Source of the DNA: Truepera radiovictrix DSM 17093
GTDB taxonomy: Bacteria; Deinococcota; Deinococci; Deinococcales; Trueperaceae
Reading direction: 5' to 3'
DNA: 64,000 nucleotides
Assembly (NCBI RefSeq): GCF_000092425.1
Contig: NC_014221.1
Coordinates: 21,001 to 85,000 of the forward strand
Below the pieces are notes generated by a model. It ran no database searches. It was not told the DNA's origin and saw only the letters and a list, made by a program, of their open reading frames with translations. The position numbers and the translations under genes were made by a program. Positions 44,227 through 52,397 of the stretch are shown here, in pieces (position 1 is the stretch's first letter; every line of letters begins with the position of its first letter).

Positions 44227-45380
44227 TGGCCGCGACGACGGCCGACGCGCTCGTCCTGGGGGCGGGTATCATCGGCGCGGCGTGCGCCTTTCGCCTCGCC
44301 GAACGGGGGCTGCGGGTGCGGGTGCTCGAGCGCGCGTCCGCGCTCGGTGAGGGGTCGACGGGGCGCAGCGGGGCGGGGGTGCGGGTTCAGTTTAGCGAGG
44401 CGGTCAACGTGCGGCTCTCGTGGGAGAGCATCCAGGAGTACCGCACCTTCGGGGAGCGCTACGGCGCCGAGAGCGGCTACGTCCCCAACGGCTACCTCTT
44501 CTTGGTGCCAGCGCACGCCTGGGAGGCGCACCTCGCGGGGGTGGCGGTGCAGCGGCGGGTGGGGGCGCCCGTCGAGGTGCTGAGCCCCGAGGCGGCGCAA
44601 TCACACGTCCCCTTCGTCCCCGAGGGGATCGCGGGGTGCACCTACGGCCCCGCCGACGGCTACATCGACCCCGTGAGGGTGCTGCGCGTGTACCTCGAGG
44701 AGGCCGCGCGGCGCGGCGCGCAGCTCCACCTCGGGGCGGCCGCGCAGCGGGTTGCGCGTACCGCTAGCGGGTGGCGCGTCACGACCCCCGTTGGGACCTT
44801 CGAGGCGCCTGTGCTCGTCAACGCGACCGGCGCGTGGGCGGGCGCCGTGGCGCACCTCGCGGGCCTCGAGGTCCCCGTGACGCCCCTTAAGCGCTGCGTC
44901 TACCGCACGCGCGGCGGCAACGGCGGGCGCGGGGGGGCGCCGTCGTACCCGCTCACCGTCGACACGGCGAGCAACTTCTGGCTGCGCGGTCACGGCGAGA
45001 CGCTCATCTTTACGATCAGCAACCCCCACCAGGCGCCGGGGTTTCACGAGGGGATGGACTGGGGGTGGCTGGCGACCGTCCGGCGGGTCGGCGAGGCGCG
45101 CTTCCCGTGGCTCTCGGCGCTGCGAGTCGACCCCGCGGGCTCCTTCTGGGGCTTTTACGAGATGACCCCCGACGGCTCACCCATCCTCGGGGAGATGGCG
45201 GAGGCGCCGGGGTGGCTCAACGCCTGCGGGTTCTCCGGCCATGGGGTGCAGCAGGCGGCGGCGGTCGGGCGGATTATCGCGGCGGAGGCCGTCGGGGAGA
45301 GGCCCTTTATCCCCGTGGACGCGCTGCGCTTGGAACGGTTTGCGCAGCCGTCTACGCTGCTCGAGCGGCACATCGTCTAG
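44211..45380 (+). CDS. FAD-dependent amino-acid oxidoreductase (DAO/SoxB-like)
   Basis: A 389-residue flavoenzyme. It has the dinucleotide fold LVLGAGIIGAACAFRLAERG and later GSTGRSGAGVRVQF, typical of sarcosine oxidase beta/D-amino-acid oxidase relatives. The C-terminal part has EMTPDGSPILGE and the FSGHGVQQAAAVGRI flavin-binding end. GTG at 44211 follows GGGAG; GTG at 44226, overlapping the GNAT stop, is the alternative. A role in oxidising a cyclic or D-amino acid such as pipecolate is inferred from neighbours. Confidence 0.86.
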   Translation: MAARVVAATTADALVLGAGIIGAACAFRLAERGLRVRVLERASALGEGSTGRSGAGVRVQFSEAVNVRLSWESIQEYRTFGERYGAESGYVPNGYLFLVPAHAWEAHLAGVAVQRRVGAPVEVLSPEAAQSHVPFVPEGIAGCTYGPADGYIDPVRVLRVYLEEAARRGAQLHLGAAAQRVARTASGWRVTTPVGTFEAPVLVNATGAWAGAVAHLAGLEVPVTPLKRCVYRTRGGNGGRGGAPSYPLTVDTASNFWLRGHGETLIFTISNPHQAPGFHEGMDWGWLATVRRVGEARFPWLSALRVDPAGSFWGFYEMTPDGSPILGEMAEAPGWLNACGFSGHGVQQAAAVGRIIAAEAVGERPFIPVDALRLERFAQPSTLLERHIV

Positions 45381-45398
45381 GGGGCTAGGGGGAGGGTG

Positions 45399-46307
45399 AT
45401 GCGACTTTACACCGCTGCGGAGACCGCGCGGAGGCTGCCCTACCCGGCGCTCGCCGAGCGCCTCCGCGAGGCGCTCCTGGAGCGGGCGCGCGCCCAGGTG
45501 CCGGAGCGCCTCGCGGTACCCTTGGCAGCACGGGGCGTGCTCCTAGCGATGCCCGCCGCCGACCCCGAGCTGGCGATGACGAAGCTCGTCACCGTGCACC
45601 CCGACAACGCCGCGCAGGGGTTGCCGACCATCCAGGGGGAGGTCGTGGCGCTGGACGCGCGCACGGGGGTGCGGCTCGGCGTCCTCGACGGCGCTACCGT
45701 GACGGGGCGGCGCACGGCGGCGCTCTCGCTGCTGGCCGCGCAGACGCTCGCGCCGGAGCCCGATGGGGCGCTCCTCGTCGTCGGGGCGGGGGTGCAGGCG
45801 CGCGCGCACCTAGAGGCGTTTCGGGCGGGGTTGGGGACAGAGCGGGTGCTCGTCGCCTCGAGGACGCAGGAACGCGCCGAAGCGCTCGCGGCGCACGCGC
45901 GCAGCTTAGGCATGGCAGCAGAAGTTATTCGCGACCCCCACGACGCGCTCGGCCGCGTCTCGCTCATCGTCACCGCGACCACCAGCGCACGCCCCGTGCT
46001 GCGCGCGCCGCTGCCCGAACGGGCGATGGTCTGCGCGGTCGGCGCCTTTCGGCCCGAGATGGCCGAGCTGTCACCCGAGCTGATCGCGGGGGCGAGCGTC
46101 GTGGTGGACACGCTGGAGGGGGCGCGGAGCGAGGCGGGCGACCTCATCCAAGCGGCTGCGGCGGGCCTCTGGGGGTGGGAGCGGGCGACGCCTTTAGAGG
46201 CACTGCTCGCCGGGGAGGCGCATCCCTTACCGGGACCCCTCGTCTTTAAGAGCGTCGGCCACGCCCTGTTTGACCTCGCGGCGTGCCACCTGGCGTTCGG
46301 GCGCTGA
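45399..46307 (+). CDS. Ornithine cyclodeaminase/mu-crystallin family (ketimine reductase-like)
   Basis: A 302-residue NAD(P)-binding protein. LAMTKLVTVHPDNAAQGLPTIQGEVVALDARTG, the Rossmann core ALLVVGAGVQARAHLEAF, and VICAVGAF-like MVCAVGAFRPEMAEL are family features. The ornithine cyclodeaminase branch proper makes proline. The sequence and its FAD-oxidase neighbour fit better with a pyrroline/piperideine-2-carboxylate reductase. ATG at 45399 has GGGGGAGGG before it. It is the last gene of the run and converges on argJ. Confidence 0.85.
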   Translation: MRLYTAAETARRLPYPALAERLREALLERARAQVPERLAVPLAARGVLLAMPAADPELAMTKLVTVHPDNAAQGLPTIQGEVVALDARTGVRLGVLDGATVTGRRTAALSLLAAQTLAPEPDGALLVVGAGVQARAHLEAFRAGLGTERVLVASRTQERAEALAAHARSLGMAAEVIRDPHDALGRVSLIVTATTSARPVLRAPLPERAMVCAVGAFRPEMAELSPELIAGASVVVDTLEGARSEAGDLIQAAAAGLWGWERATPLEALLAGEAHPLPGPLVFKSVGHALFDLAACHLAFGR

Positions 46308-46337
46308 CGCCTCGGCGCTCGGTCTGGCCGCAGCGCG

Positions 46338-47501
46338 CTAGGTGTGGTAGTCCGCGTTGATCGTGACGTACTCGGCTGAGAGGTCGCACCCCCACGCCTC
46401 GCCCGTGCCGCTGCCCGCGGCGAGGTCGAGCTCGAGCACGAGCTCCTCGGCGTCCATCTTGCGCGACACCGCGGCGGCGTCGAAGGGCGCGGGAGCCCCC
46501 GCGTAGACGCTCACGCCCTGCACGCGGAGGCTGAGGCGCGGCAGCGCAAGCGGCACCCCCGAGGCCCCGACCGCGCTCAGGACGCGCCCCCAGTTGGGGT
46601 CGCAGCCGTGCGCGGCAGCTTTGACGAGCGGGCTCACGACGACCGCCCGCGCCGCGCGGCGCGCCTCGGCGTCGCTGCTGGCGCCCGTGACCCGCACGCA
46701 GAGCAGCTTCGTCGCCCCCTCGCCGTCGCGCGCGATGCGTTTGGCGAGCTCCCGCGCGACCCGCCTCAGCGCCTCGGCGAAGGCGGCCTCACGCACCGCG
46801 ACGCGGGGGTTGGCCAGCAAAAAGGCCATGTCGTTGGGGGAGGTGTCGCCGTCGACGCTGATCTGGTTAAAGCTCTGTGCGACGACCTCCGGCCAGAGCG
46901 CCCGCAGCGCCCCCTGGGGGAGGTCGGCGTCGGTCATCACGAAGGCGAACATGGTCGCCATGTTCGGGTGGATCATCCCCGAACCCTTGGCGACCCCCAC
47001 GATGCGCGCGCCACCCTCGAGGCGCGCTTCGGCGACCTTGGGCACCAGGTCGGTCGTCAGGATGGCCTGCGCGAGGCCCGCCGCGTCGTCCGTGAGCGCT
47101 GCGGCCAACCGGGGGAGGGCCGCAGTCAACTTGTCGACCGGCAGCGGCTCCCCGATGACGCCCGTGCTGGCCGTGAGCACCTCGTCGGGCGCGACCCCGA
47201 GCGCCGCCGCGGCAGCCGCGGCGAAGGCGCCGTTGGCGCGCGCCCCCGCCTCGCCGGTCGCGCAGTTGGCGTTGCCGCTATTGATGGCGACGGCGCGCAC
47301 CGCCCGCTCGCCGGTGAAGAGCGCGCGGTTGCGCACCACGCAGGCGGCTTGGAGGGTGTTGGTGGTGGCCGCGAGCGCCCACCGCAGGGGCGCGTCGGCG
47401 GCGATGAGCGCGCAGTCTGGGCGGCCCGAGGCCTTGATCCCCGCCGCGAGCGCGGCGGTGCGAAAGCCCCGGGGCAGCTTTAGGGTCGCGTTCACGGCCA
47501 C
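46338..47501 (-). CDS. argJ: Bifunctional glutamate N-acetyltransferase/amino-acid acetyltransferase
   Basis: ArgJ recycles the acetyl group from acetyl-ornithine to glutamate in arginine synthesis. The autoprocessing site is KGSGMIHPNMATMFAF, where cleavage before Thr makes the alpha and beta chains. INSGNANCATG, TDLVPK and DGDTSPNDM are conserved. 387 residues. Its start overlaps the argC end by 10 bases. It is the last gene of argF-argC-argJ. Confidence 0.96.
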   Translation of the reverse strand: MAVNATLKLPRGFRTAALAAGIKASGRPDCALIAADAPLRWALAATTNTLQAACVVRNRALFTGERAVRAVAINSGNANCATGEAGARANGAFAAAAAAALGVAPDEVLTASTGVIGEPLPVDKLTAALPRLAAALTDDAAGLAQAILTTDLVPKVAEARLEGGARIVGVAKGSGMIHPNMATMFAFVMTDADLPQGALRALWPEVVAQSFNQISVDGDTSPNDMAFLLANPRVAVREAAFAEALRRVARELAKRIARDGEGATKLLCVRVTGASSDAEARRAARAVVVSPLVKAAAHGCDPNWGRVLSAVGASGVPLALPRLSLRVQGVSVYAGAPAPFDAAAVSRKMDAEELVLELDLAAGSGTGEAWGCDLSAEYVTINADYHT

Positions 47502-48571
47502 ACCCCCTGGGTAAAGAGCCCGAGCGTCTCGCCGAACCCGTGGGCGGCGTTAAACGCCTGAACCGCCCCGCCGGCCGCCCCCTTGCCGAGGTTGTCGAGC
47601 GCGGCGAACGCCGTCACGGTGCCGCTGCGCTTATCGTAGCGGACGCTCACGAGGGTGCGGTCGCTCCCCGACACGGCCTTTGTCTGCGGCAAGTCCTCCT
47701 GCACCGTGACGAGCGGTTCGCCGCGGTAAAAGTCCTCGTAGCGCTCGAGCAGCGCCGCGGTGCTGAGCCCCGCGGCCTCCGGGTGCTCCGGGTCGGGGCG
47801 CACCGTGCAGGTCGCCAGGATGCCGCGCGTCATCGGCACCAGGTGCGGGGTAAAGCTCACGGTGGGTCTGGCAAAATCCCCGCGCGTCTTCACCTGCCGG
47901 CCAAACGCGGCGACGCGCCCGAGGGTGTCCTCGAGCTCGGCGGTGTGGCGGTGCGTCCCCCCGGCCTTGTAGGGCCGGGCGTTCTCGTTGAGTTCGGGGA
48001 AGTGAAACCCTAAAGCGGCGCTCCGGCCCGCCCCCGAGACCCCCGTGAGGACGTTTACGGTGACGTGCTCGCCCAAGAGCCCGTGCAGCGCCAGTGGGGC
48101 CAGGGCCAGGTTGCCGGCCGTGCAGTTGCACCCCGGCACGGCGACCAGCTCGGCCCCCCGGAGCTCCTCGCGGTGGAGTTCGGTCAGCCCGTAGACCGCG
48201 CGCGCGCACCCCTCGGGGTAGGGGTGCGGGCCGTACCACGCCGCGTAGTCTTTGGGCGCTAGGCGAAAGTCGGCGGAGAGGTCGACGACGCGCTTGCCCG
48301 CCGCCAGCGCCCGTTGGACGAAAGGCGCGGTCTCGCCGTGCGGGGTCGCGCAGAAGAGCACGTCGCACCCCGCGATGACCGCCTCGGCGTCCTCGAAAGC
48401 GGGCAGCGCCGCCCCGGCGAGCTGCGGCCAGCAGGCCGCGACCGCTTGGCCCGCGAACTGCCGGCTGGCGAGCCCGGAGACCGTGACGAAAGGGTGGGTC
48501 ACGAGGCGCCGCAGCAGCTCCGCCCCGCCGTAGCCGCTGGCACCCAACACCCCGACCTTGAGCCGCGTCAT
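47492..48571 (-). CDS. argC: N-acetyl-gamma-glutamyl-phosphate reductase
   Basis: ArgC reduces acetyl-glutamyl phosphate to the semialdehyde. It has VGVLGASGYGGAELLRRL (NADP fold), VAVPGCNCTAGNLALAPL with the catalytic Cys, GVSGAGR, HRHTAEL and FTPHLVPMTRGILATC. 359 residues. The usual PGCYPT is PGCNCT here, which keeps the Cys. The start overlaps the argF stop by 4 bases (ATGA), showing coupling. Confidence 0.96.
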   Translation of the reverse strand: MTRLKVGVLGASGYGGAELLRRLVTHPFVTVSGLASRQFAGQAVAACWPQLAGAALPAFEDAEAVIAGCDVLFCATPHGETAPFVQRALAAGKRVVDLSADFRLAPKDYAAWYGPHPYPEGCARAVYGLTELHREELRGAELVAVPGCNCTAGNLALAPLALHGLLGEHVTVNVLTGVSGAGRSAALGFHFPELNENARPYKAGGTHRHTAELEDTLGRVAAFGRQVKTRGDFARPTVSFTPHLVPMTRGILATCTVRPDPEHPEAAGLSTAALLERYEDFYRGEPLVTVQEDLPQTKAVSGSDRTLVSVRYDKRSGTVTAFAALDNLGKGAAGGAVQAFNAAHGFGETLGLFTQGVWP

Positions 48572-49512
48572 CCGTCCCGCATAAGCTGGAACAAGATGGC
48601 TTTGTGCGCGTGGAGGCGGTTCTCGGCCTGGTCGAAGACGCGGCTGCGGGGGCTATAGACGACCTCCTCGGTGACCTCCTCGCCGTAGTGCGCGGGCAGG
48701 TCGTGCATAAAGATGCCCCGCTCCGAGAGCCCGTCTAACCACTCGAGCGTCACCGTGTAGCCCCGAAACGCCTCGCGGCGGCGCACCGCCTCCTCCTCCT
48801 GACCCATCGAGATCCACACGTCGGTGTACAGCACGTCGGCGCCCTCGGCCGCCTCGCGCGGGTCGCGGACGAGGGTGATGTCGGCGCCTCTAGCGCGCGC
48901 TGCGGCGAGCACCTCCGCGTCCGGCTCGAACCCCTCGGGGCAGGCGACCGTGAGGCTCGTACCGGTGAGCGCGGCGGCGTTTAGGTGCGAGTTGCAGACG
49001 TTGTTGCCGTCGCCCACGAAGGCGATCTTGAGGCCCTCGAGGTCGCCGAAGGTCTCCTTGAGGGTGAGGTAGTCGGCGGTGAGCTGGCAGGGGTGCAGGA
49101 GGTCGGAGAGCCCGTTGATGACGGGCACGCCGGCGTGTTCGGCGAGCTCTAAAAGCGTCCCGTGCCCGTAGGTGCGCGCCATGATGCCCTGGGTCCAGCG
49201 CTCTAGGTTGTGCGCGACGTCCTTGATGGTCTCGCGCACGCCCCAACCGATATAGTTCTGGCTCAAGAGCACCGAGTGCCCGCCGAGCTGATACATGGCG
49301 ATGTCAAACGTCGAGCGCGTCCGCAGGGACTGCTTCTCGAAGATCATGGCGAGCGTCTGGTGCTTTAAGAGGGCGGGGCGCTCGCCCGCCTGCCAACCCC
49401 TTTTCAGCTCTAAAGCGCTCGTTAAGAGCCCCGTGAACTCGTCGCGGGTGAGGTCGCTGAGCGCGAGCAGGTCGCGCCCCCGTAAGCTCTCGATGATGGT
49501 GGGTGAAGACAT
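48568..49512 (-). CDS. argF: Ornithine carbamoyltransferase
   Basis: ArgF makes citrulline from ornithine and carbamoyl phosphate. The carbamoyl-phosphate loop is FEKQSLRTRSTFDIAM, followed by HPCQ and GDGNNVCNSHL. The ornithine-side motif reads FMHDLPAHYGEEV, with Asp where many enzymes have Cys (HCLP). 314 residues from the ATG at 49512, which has AGGA 7 bases before it; a GTG two codons upstream is possible. First gene of the argFCJ operon. Confidence 0.94.
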   Translation of the reverse strand: MSSPTIIESLRGRDLLALSDLTRDEFTGLLTSALELKRGWQAGERPALLKHQTLAMIFEKQSLRTRSTFDIAMYQLGGHSVLLSQNYIGWGVRETIKDVAHNLERWTQGIMARTYGHGTLLELAEHAGVPVINGLSDLLHPCQLTADYLTLKETFGDLEGLKIAFVGDGNNVCNSHLNAAALTGTSLTVACPEGFEPDAEVLAAARARGADITLVRDPREAAEGADVLYTDVWISMGQEEEAVRRREAFRGYTVTLEWLDGLSERGIFMHDLPAHYGEEVTEEVVYSPRSRVFDQAENRLHAHKAILFQLMRDG

Positions 49513-49613
49513 AAGCACGTCCTACGGTGTGGGGTGGGGCTCGCGGCAGGGCTTGTGAGATGGAGGTGCTACCCGCGGCGCCCTCGGCCTTCTGGACTCG
49601 AGCCCGGAGCGAT

Positions 49614-49641
49614 ACTATATGCAACAGCCTGTATAGCGCAA
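49614..49641 (-). promoter_or_regulatory. Promoter of argF-argC-argJ, overlapped by a palindrome
   Basis: On the minus strand TTGCGC (49641-49636) and TATAGT (49619-49614) are 16 bases apart. The palindrome TAGCGC-AA-GCGCTA (49634-49647) covers the -35 and could be an operator. It also overlaps the stop codon of the prepilin-peptidase gene. Confidence 0.5.
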
Positions 49642-49644
49642 GCG

Positions 49645-50310
49645 CTACAGCCCCAGCAGACCGAGGTACCACGCCGCGAGCGCGTCCCCGAAGAGGAGCG
49701 CCGCGAGCGTCCCGAGCACCAGGTAGGGGCCGAAGGGGACGACGCGCGCGCCGCCGAAAGCGCGCCCCGCCGCGCCGCCCACCGCCCCCAGCACGAACGC
49801 AAGGAGCAGGCCGACGAGGAGGTTCTGAGGTCCTAAAAGCGCCCCCAAGACGGCGGCGAGCTTGACGTCGCCGAAGCCCATCGCGACGGGTTCGTCGGGG
49901 CCTTCGGCGGTGTTCTCGGCGGCGCCTTCGGTGGTGCCTTCGGTGGCGGTGTCACCGACGATGGCTCTGGCGACGTTGGGGGCGTCCCCAGCCGTCTCGG
50001 CGCCGGGATGCGCCGCGCGCACGGGCGCCTCGCGCCCCCCCCAGTCGTGCAGCCACCAGTAGAGGGCGCCCAAGATGGCGACGGCCCCGGCCGCACCGAG
50101 CGTACCGACGGCGGCCCCCAGGGGGGAGATGATCGGCGAGAGGGGCGAGGCGAGCAGCGCCGCCGCCCACAGCGCGTAAAGGGGGCCCTCCGAGAGCCGC
50201 AGGGTGCGGCGCAGCGCGAGGTTGAGCGCGAGCGACAGCGCCGCCGCCGCGAGCCCGGCAGCGAGCCCCCCGACCGCGCCCCCGAGGGCCGCGACGTTCA
50301 CCTGGTCCAT
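49645..50310 (-). CDS. Prepilin peptidase, C-terminal half (separate frame)
   Basis: Begins ATG GAC CAG GTG AAC (MDQVNVAALGGAVGG) inside the last codons of the upstream ORF. It carries the second catalytic Asp in the A24 motif MGFGDVKLAAVLGALLG, then FGPYLVLG and a membrane end AAWYLGLLGL. About 221 residues with a long Thr/Glu/Ala insert before the GFGD motif. On its own it lacks the first catalytic Asp, so it must work with the upstream product, or the pair is one frameshifted gene. Confidence 0.75.
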   Translation of the reverse strand: MDQVNVAALGGAVGGLAAGLAAAALSLALNLALRRTLRLSEGPLYALWAAALLASPLSPIISPLGAAVGTLGAAGAVAILGALYWWLHDWGGREAPVRAAHPGAETAGDAPNVARAIVGDTATEGTTEGAAENTAEGPDEPVAMGFGDVKLAAVLGALLGPQNLLVGLLLAFVLGAVGGAAGRAFGGARVVPFGPYLVLGTLAALLFGDALAAWYLGLLGL

Positions 50311-50840
50311 CCCGAGCGCCCCAAGCGGTTGAGCAGGGCGAGCCCCCCGGCGCCCAGCACGCTGCCCAAGAGCGCCCCGCGCGGGTCCGGTAGGCCGCTC
50401 CCCGGCGCGTACGCGAAGCTGCCCACGAGGGCGACGGCGAGCGCGGGCAGCGTCAGCGCGTCGGGCAGGGTGTGCGTGTCGAGGTCGATGAGCGACAGGA
50501 TGACGAGGAGCGCAAAGAGGGCCAACAGCGGCAGGGCGGTAAGGCCGTAGCGCTCCGGCGGGTAGCGGGCGGCGAGGCCGGCGAAACCGAGCGCCATGAG
50601 GAGCTCGACGAGTGGGTAGCGCGCGGAGACCGCCCCGCGGCAACCGCGGCAGCGGCCGCTCAGGAGCGCCCACGACACCACCGGGACGAGCTCGAGCGCC
50701 CCTAAGGCGCGGCCACAGTGCGGGCAGTGCGACCCCGGCCAGACCACCGACGCACCCCGCGGCAGCCGGTAGACGACGACGTTGGCGAACGAGCCGATAA
50801 GCGCCCCCAAAAGGCCCGCGCTAAGGGTCCACAGCATCAC
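50298..50840 (-). CDS. Prepilin peptidase, N-terminal half
   Basis: A 180-residue membrane protein with the type IV prepilin peptidase N-domain: GSFANVVVYRLPRG, the zinc-binding CPHC...CRGCR cysteines, and the first catalytic Asp in ILSLIDLDTHTLPDALTLP. It stops at 50298 after NRLGRSGWTR. The rest of the family fold lies in the other frame downstream, overlapping by 13 bases. Together they would cut and methylate type IV pilin-like proteins for pili/transformation. GTG 50840 appears to be a leaderless start. Confidence 0.8.
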   Translation of the reverse strand: MMLWTLSAGLLGALIGSFANVVVYRLPRGASVVWPGSHCPHCGRALGALELVPVVSWALLSGRCRGCRGAVSARYPLVELLMALGFAGLAARYPPERYGLTALPLLALFALLVILSLIDLDTHTLPDALTLPALAVALVGSFAYAPGSGLPDPRGALLGSVLGAGGLALLNRLGRSGWTR

Positions 50841-50846
50841 GGGGGG

Positions 50847-50852
50847 AGTATA
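50847..50852 (-). promoter_or_regulatory. Leaderless -10 box (TATACT) of the prepilin peptidase
   Basis: TATACT on the minus strand, then six C, then GTG at 50840 directly followed by ATG. No ribosome site is present. Confidence 0.5.
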
Positions 50853-50926
50853 CGGGGCCCCTAAGGGGCAGCGCGTGCGATTTTCGGCAGCGTGCGTTTG
50901 GTGAAAGGAGGCTAGCGACGCCGCGG

Positions 50927-50955
50927 ATGACTTCTCATAGCGGCCTTGGTAGACT
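50927..50955 (+). promoter_or_regulatory. Promoter of the OmpH/Skp-like gene
   Basis: ATGACT (50927-50932), 17-base spacer, TAGACT (50950-50955), then 7 bases to the ATG at 50963. Confidence 0.5.
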
Positions 50956-50962
50956 GCCGGTC

Positions 50963-51499
50963 ATGACAGGTCTTTTCCCCCGCCCCCGCAGGGTCGCCGC
51001 CGCGCTCCTCGTCGCCCTCGCGCTCGCGCCCTTCGGGATGGCGCAGCAGCCCCTTAGCATCGCCTTTATCCGCACCGCCGAGGTGCTCGCCGCGCACCCC
51101 GCGGGCCAACAGGCCGCGCAGCTCACCGAGCGGGCGCGCGCCGAACTCGAGGAGATCGCTGCGACCTTGCAGCCCCTCTTGGCGCGCTTTAACGCGGGCG
51201 AACAGCTCACCGCCGAGGAGCGCGACACCCTCGAGCTCTCGCAGCGCACCTACCAGGAGACCCAAGCGCGCTACCAAGAGGAGATCCAGGCGGCGGCGCG
51301 GCCCGCCGAGGAGGCCATCGACGCCATTATCCGGCAGATCGCCGAGGAGAACGGTTACACCTTGGTCTTTAACCGCGAGGTCGCGGCGGCGTCGCAGCTC
51401 ATCGTCTACGGTGCTGAGAGCGTCCCCGACATCACCGAAGAGGTCATCGCGCGCATTCGGGCCGAAACGGGCGGCGCAGCGCCGGCGGGGGAGAACTGA
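50963..51499 (+). CDS. OmpH/Skp-like periplasmic chaperone
   Basis: A 178-residue exported protein that should hold unfolded outer-membrane proteins. Signal peptide up to about residue 29 (RVAAALLVALALAPFGMAQ), then ISAF-like SIAFIRTAEVLAAHPAGQQAAQL and a long helical arm (ARAELEEIAATLQPLLARFNAGEQ) typical of Skp tentacles, ending YTLVFNREVAAASQLIVYGAESVPDIT. Its likely client type, a beta-barrel, is encoded at 17.2 kb. ATG at 50963 chosen because the signal peptide and -10 fit it. Confidence 0.82.
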   Translation: MTGLFPRPRRVAAALLVALALAPFGMAQQPLSIAFIRTAEVLAAHPAGQQAAQLTERARAELEEIAATLQPLLARFNAGEQLTAEERDTLELSQRTYQETQARYQEEIQAAARPAEEAIDAIIRQIAEENGYTLVFNREVAAASQLIVYGAESVPDITEEVIARIRAETGGAAPAGEN

Positions 51500-51596
51500 C
51501 CTAAACGACCTAAAGGCGCGGGCGTCACCTCGCGTCACACGACGCACTGCGAGCCTCGGGCCGGTCCACCGGTTTACCAGAGGCCAGGCCGCCTCG

Positions 51597-52340
51597 CTAG
51601 CTTTCAGGGGCGTCCGTTTCGCGCCCGAGCTCCCTTAAAAACGCCCTGTCGGCCTCTGTCAGCGCCGCCCGTTCCAGCAGCTCCGGGCGGCGCTTTAGCG
51701 TGCGCTCCAAAGCCCTCTCGCGGCGCCAGCGCGCGACGTTAGCGTGGTGGCCACTTAGCAGCACCTCGGGGACGCGCTGGCCCTCCCACTCGAGCGGCCG
51801 CGTGTACTCGGGGTAGTCGAGAAGCCCCGTGGTAAACGAGTCCTGCGCGAAGCTCTCGGCGTCGCCCAAGACGCCGGGTAAGAGCCTGGCGGTCGCCTCG
51901 ATGAGGGCGAGCGCGGCGACCTCGCCCCCCATCATGACGAAGTCGCCCACGCTGACCTCGCGCGTCACGAGCGTCTCGACGCGCGCGTCGAAGCCCTCGT
52001 AGCGGCCCGACAGCAAGCAGAGGTGTCCCTTGGCGGCGAGCGTCTCGGCGAGCGGTTGCGTCAGGGGTTCACCCGCCGGTGTGAGCAGGATGACCTCGTC
52101 TGGGGCGCTCACCTCGCGCACCGCGGCGAGCGCCCGCGCGGCGACGTCGACGCGGATGACCATCCCCGCGCCGCCCCCGTAGGGGGTGTCGTCGACGCGG
52201 CGGTGCTTGTTCCCCGCGTGCTCGCGCAGGTCGCGGATGTCGAAGGAGATGCGCCCGGATCTCACCGCGCGGCCGAGGAGCGCCTCCTCGGTCCAGGGGC
52301 GGATGAGCTGCGGGAAGAGGGTGAGGACCGTGTAGTGCAT
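51597..52340 (-). CDS. trmD: tRNA (guanine37-N1)-methyltransferase
   Basis: TrmD makes m1G37 in tRNAs and prevents +1 frameshifting. SPOUT-knot motifs are [38 protein letters not shown] and LLPGVLG. Also YGGGAGMV and LDYPEYTRP...[19 protein letters not shown]. 247 residues. It is the last gene of rpsP-khpA-rimM-trmD; rimM ends 57 bases upstream. Confidence 0.96.
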   Translation of the reverse strand: MHYTVLTLFPQLIRPWTEEALLGRAVRSGRISFDIRDLREHAGNKHRRVDDTPYGGGAGMVIRVDVAARALAAVREVSAPDEVILLTPAGEPLTQPLAETLAAKGHLCLLSGRYEGFDARVETLVTREVSVGDFVMMGGEVAALALIEATARLLPGVLGDAESFAQDSFTTGLLDYPEYTRPLEWEGQRVPEVLLSGHHANVARWRRERALERTLKRRPELLERAALTEADRAFLRELGRETDAPES

Positions 52341-52397
52341 CGTTGCGCGTGGTGCTATGGGTGTACGCGGAGCGGCGTAGGGGGAGGTCCGTGCGCT

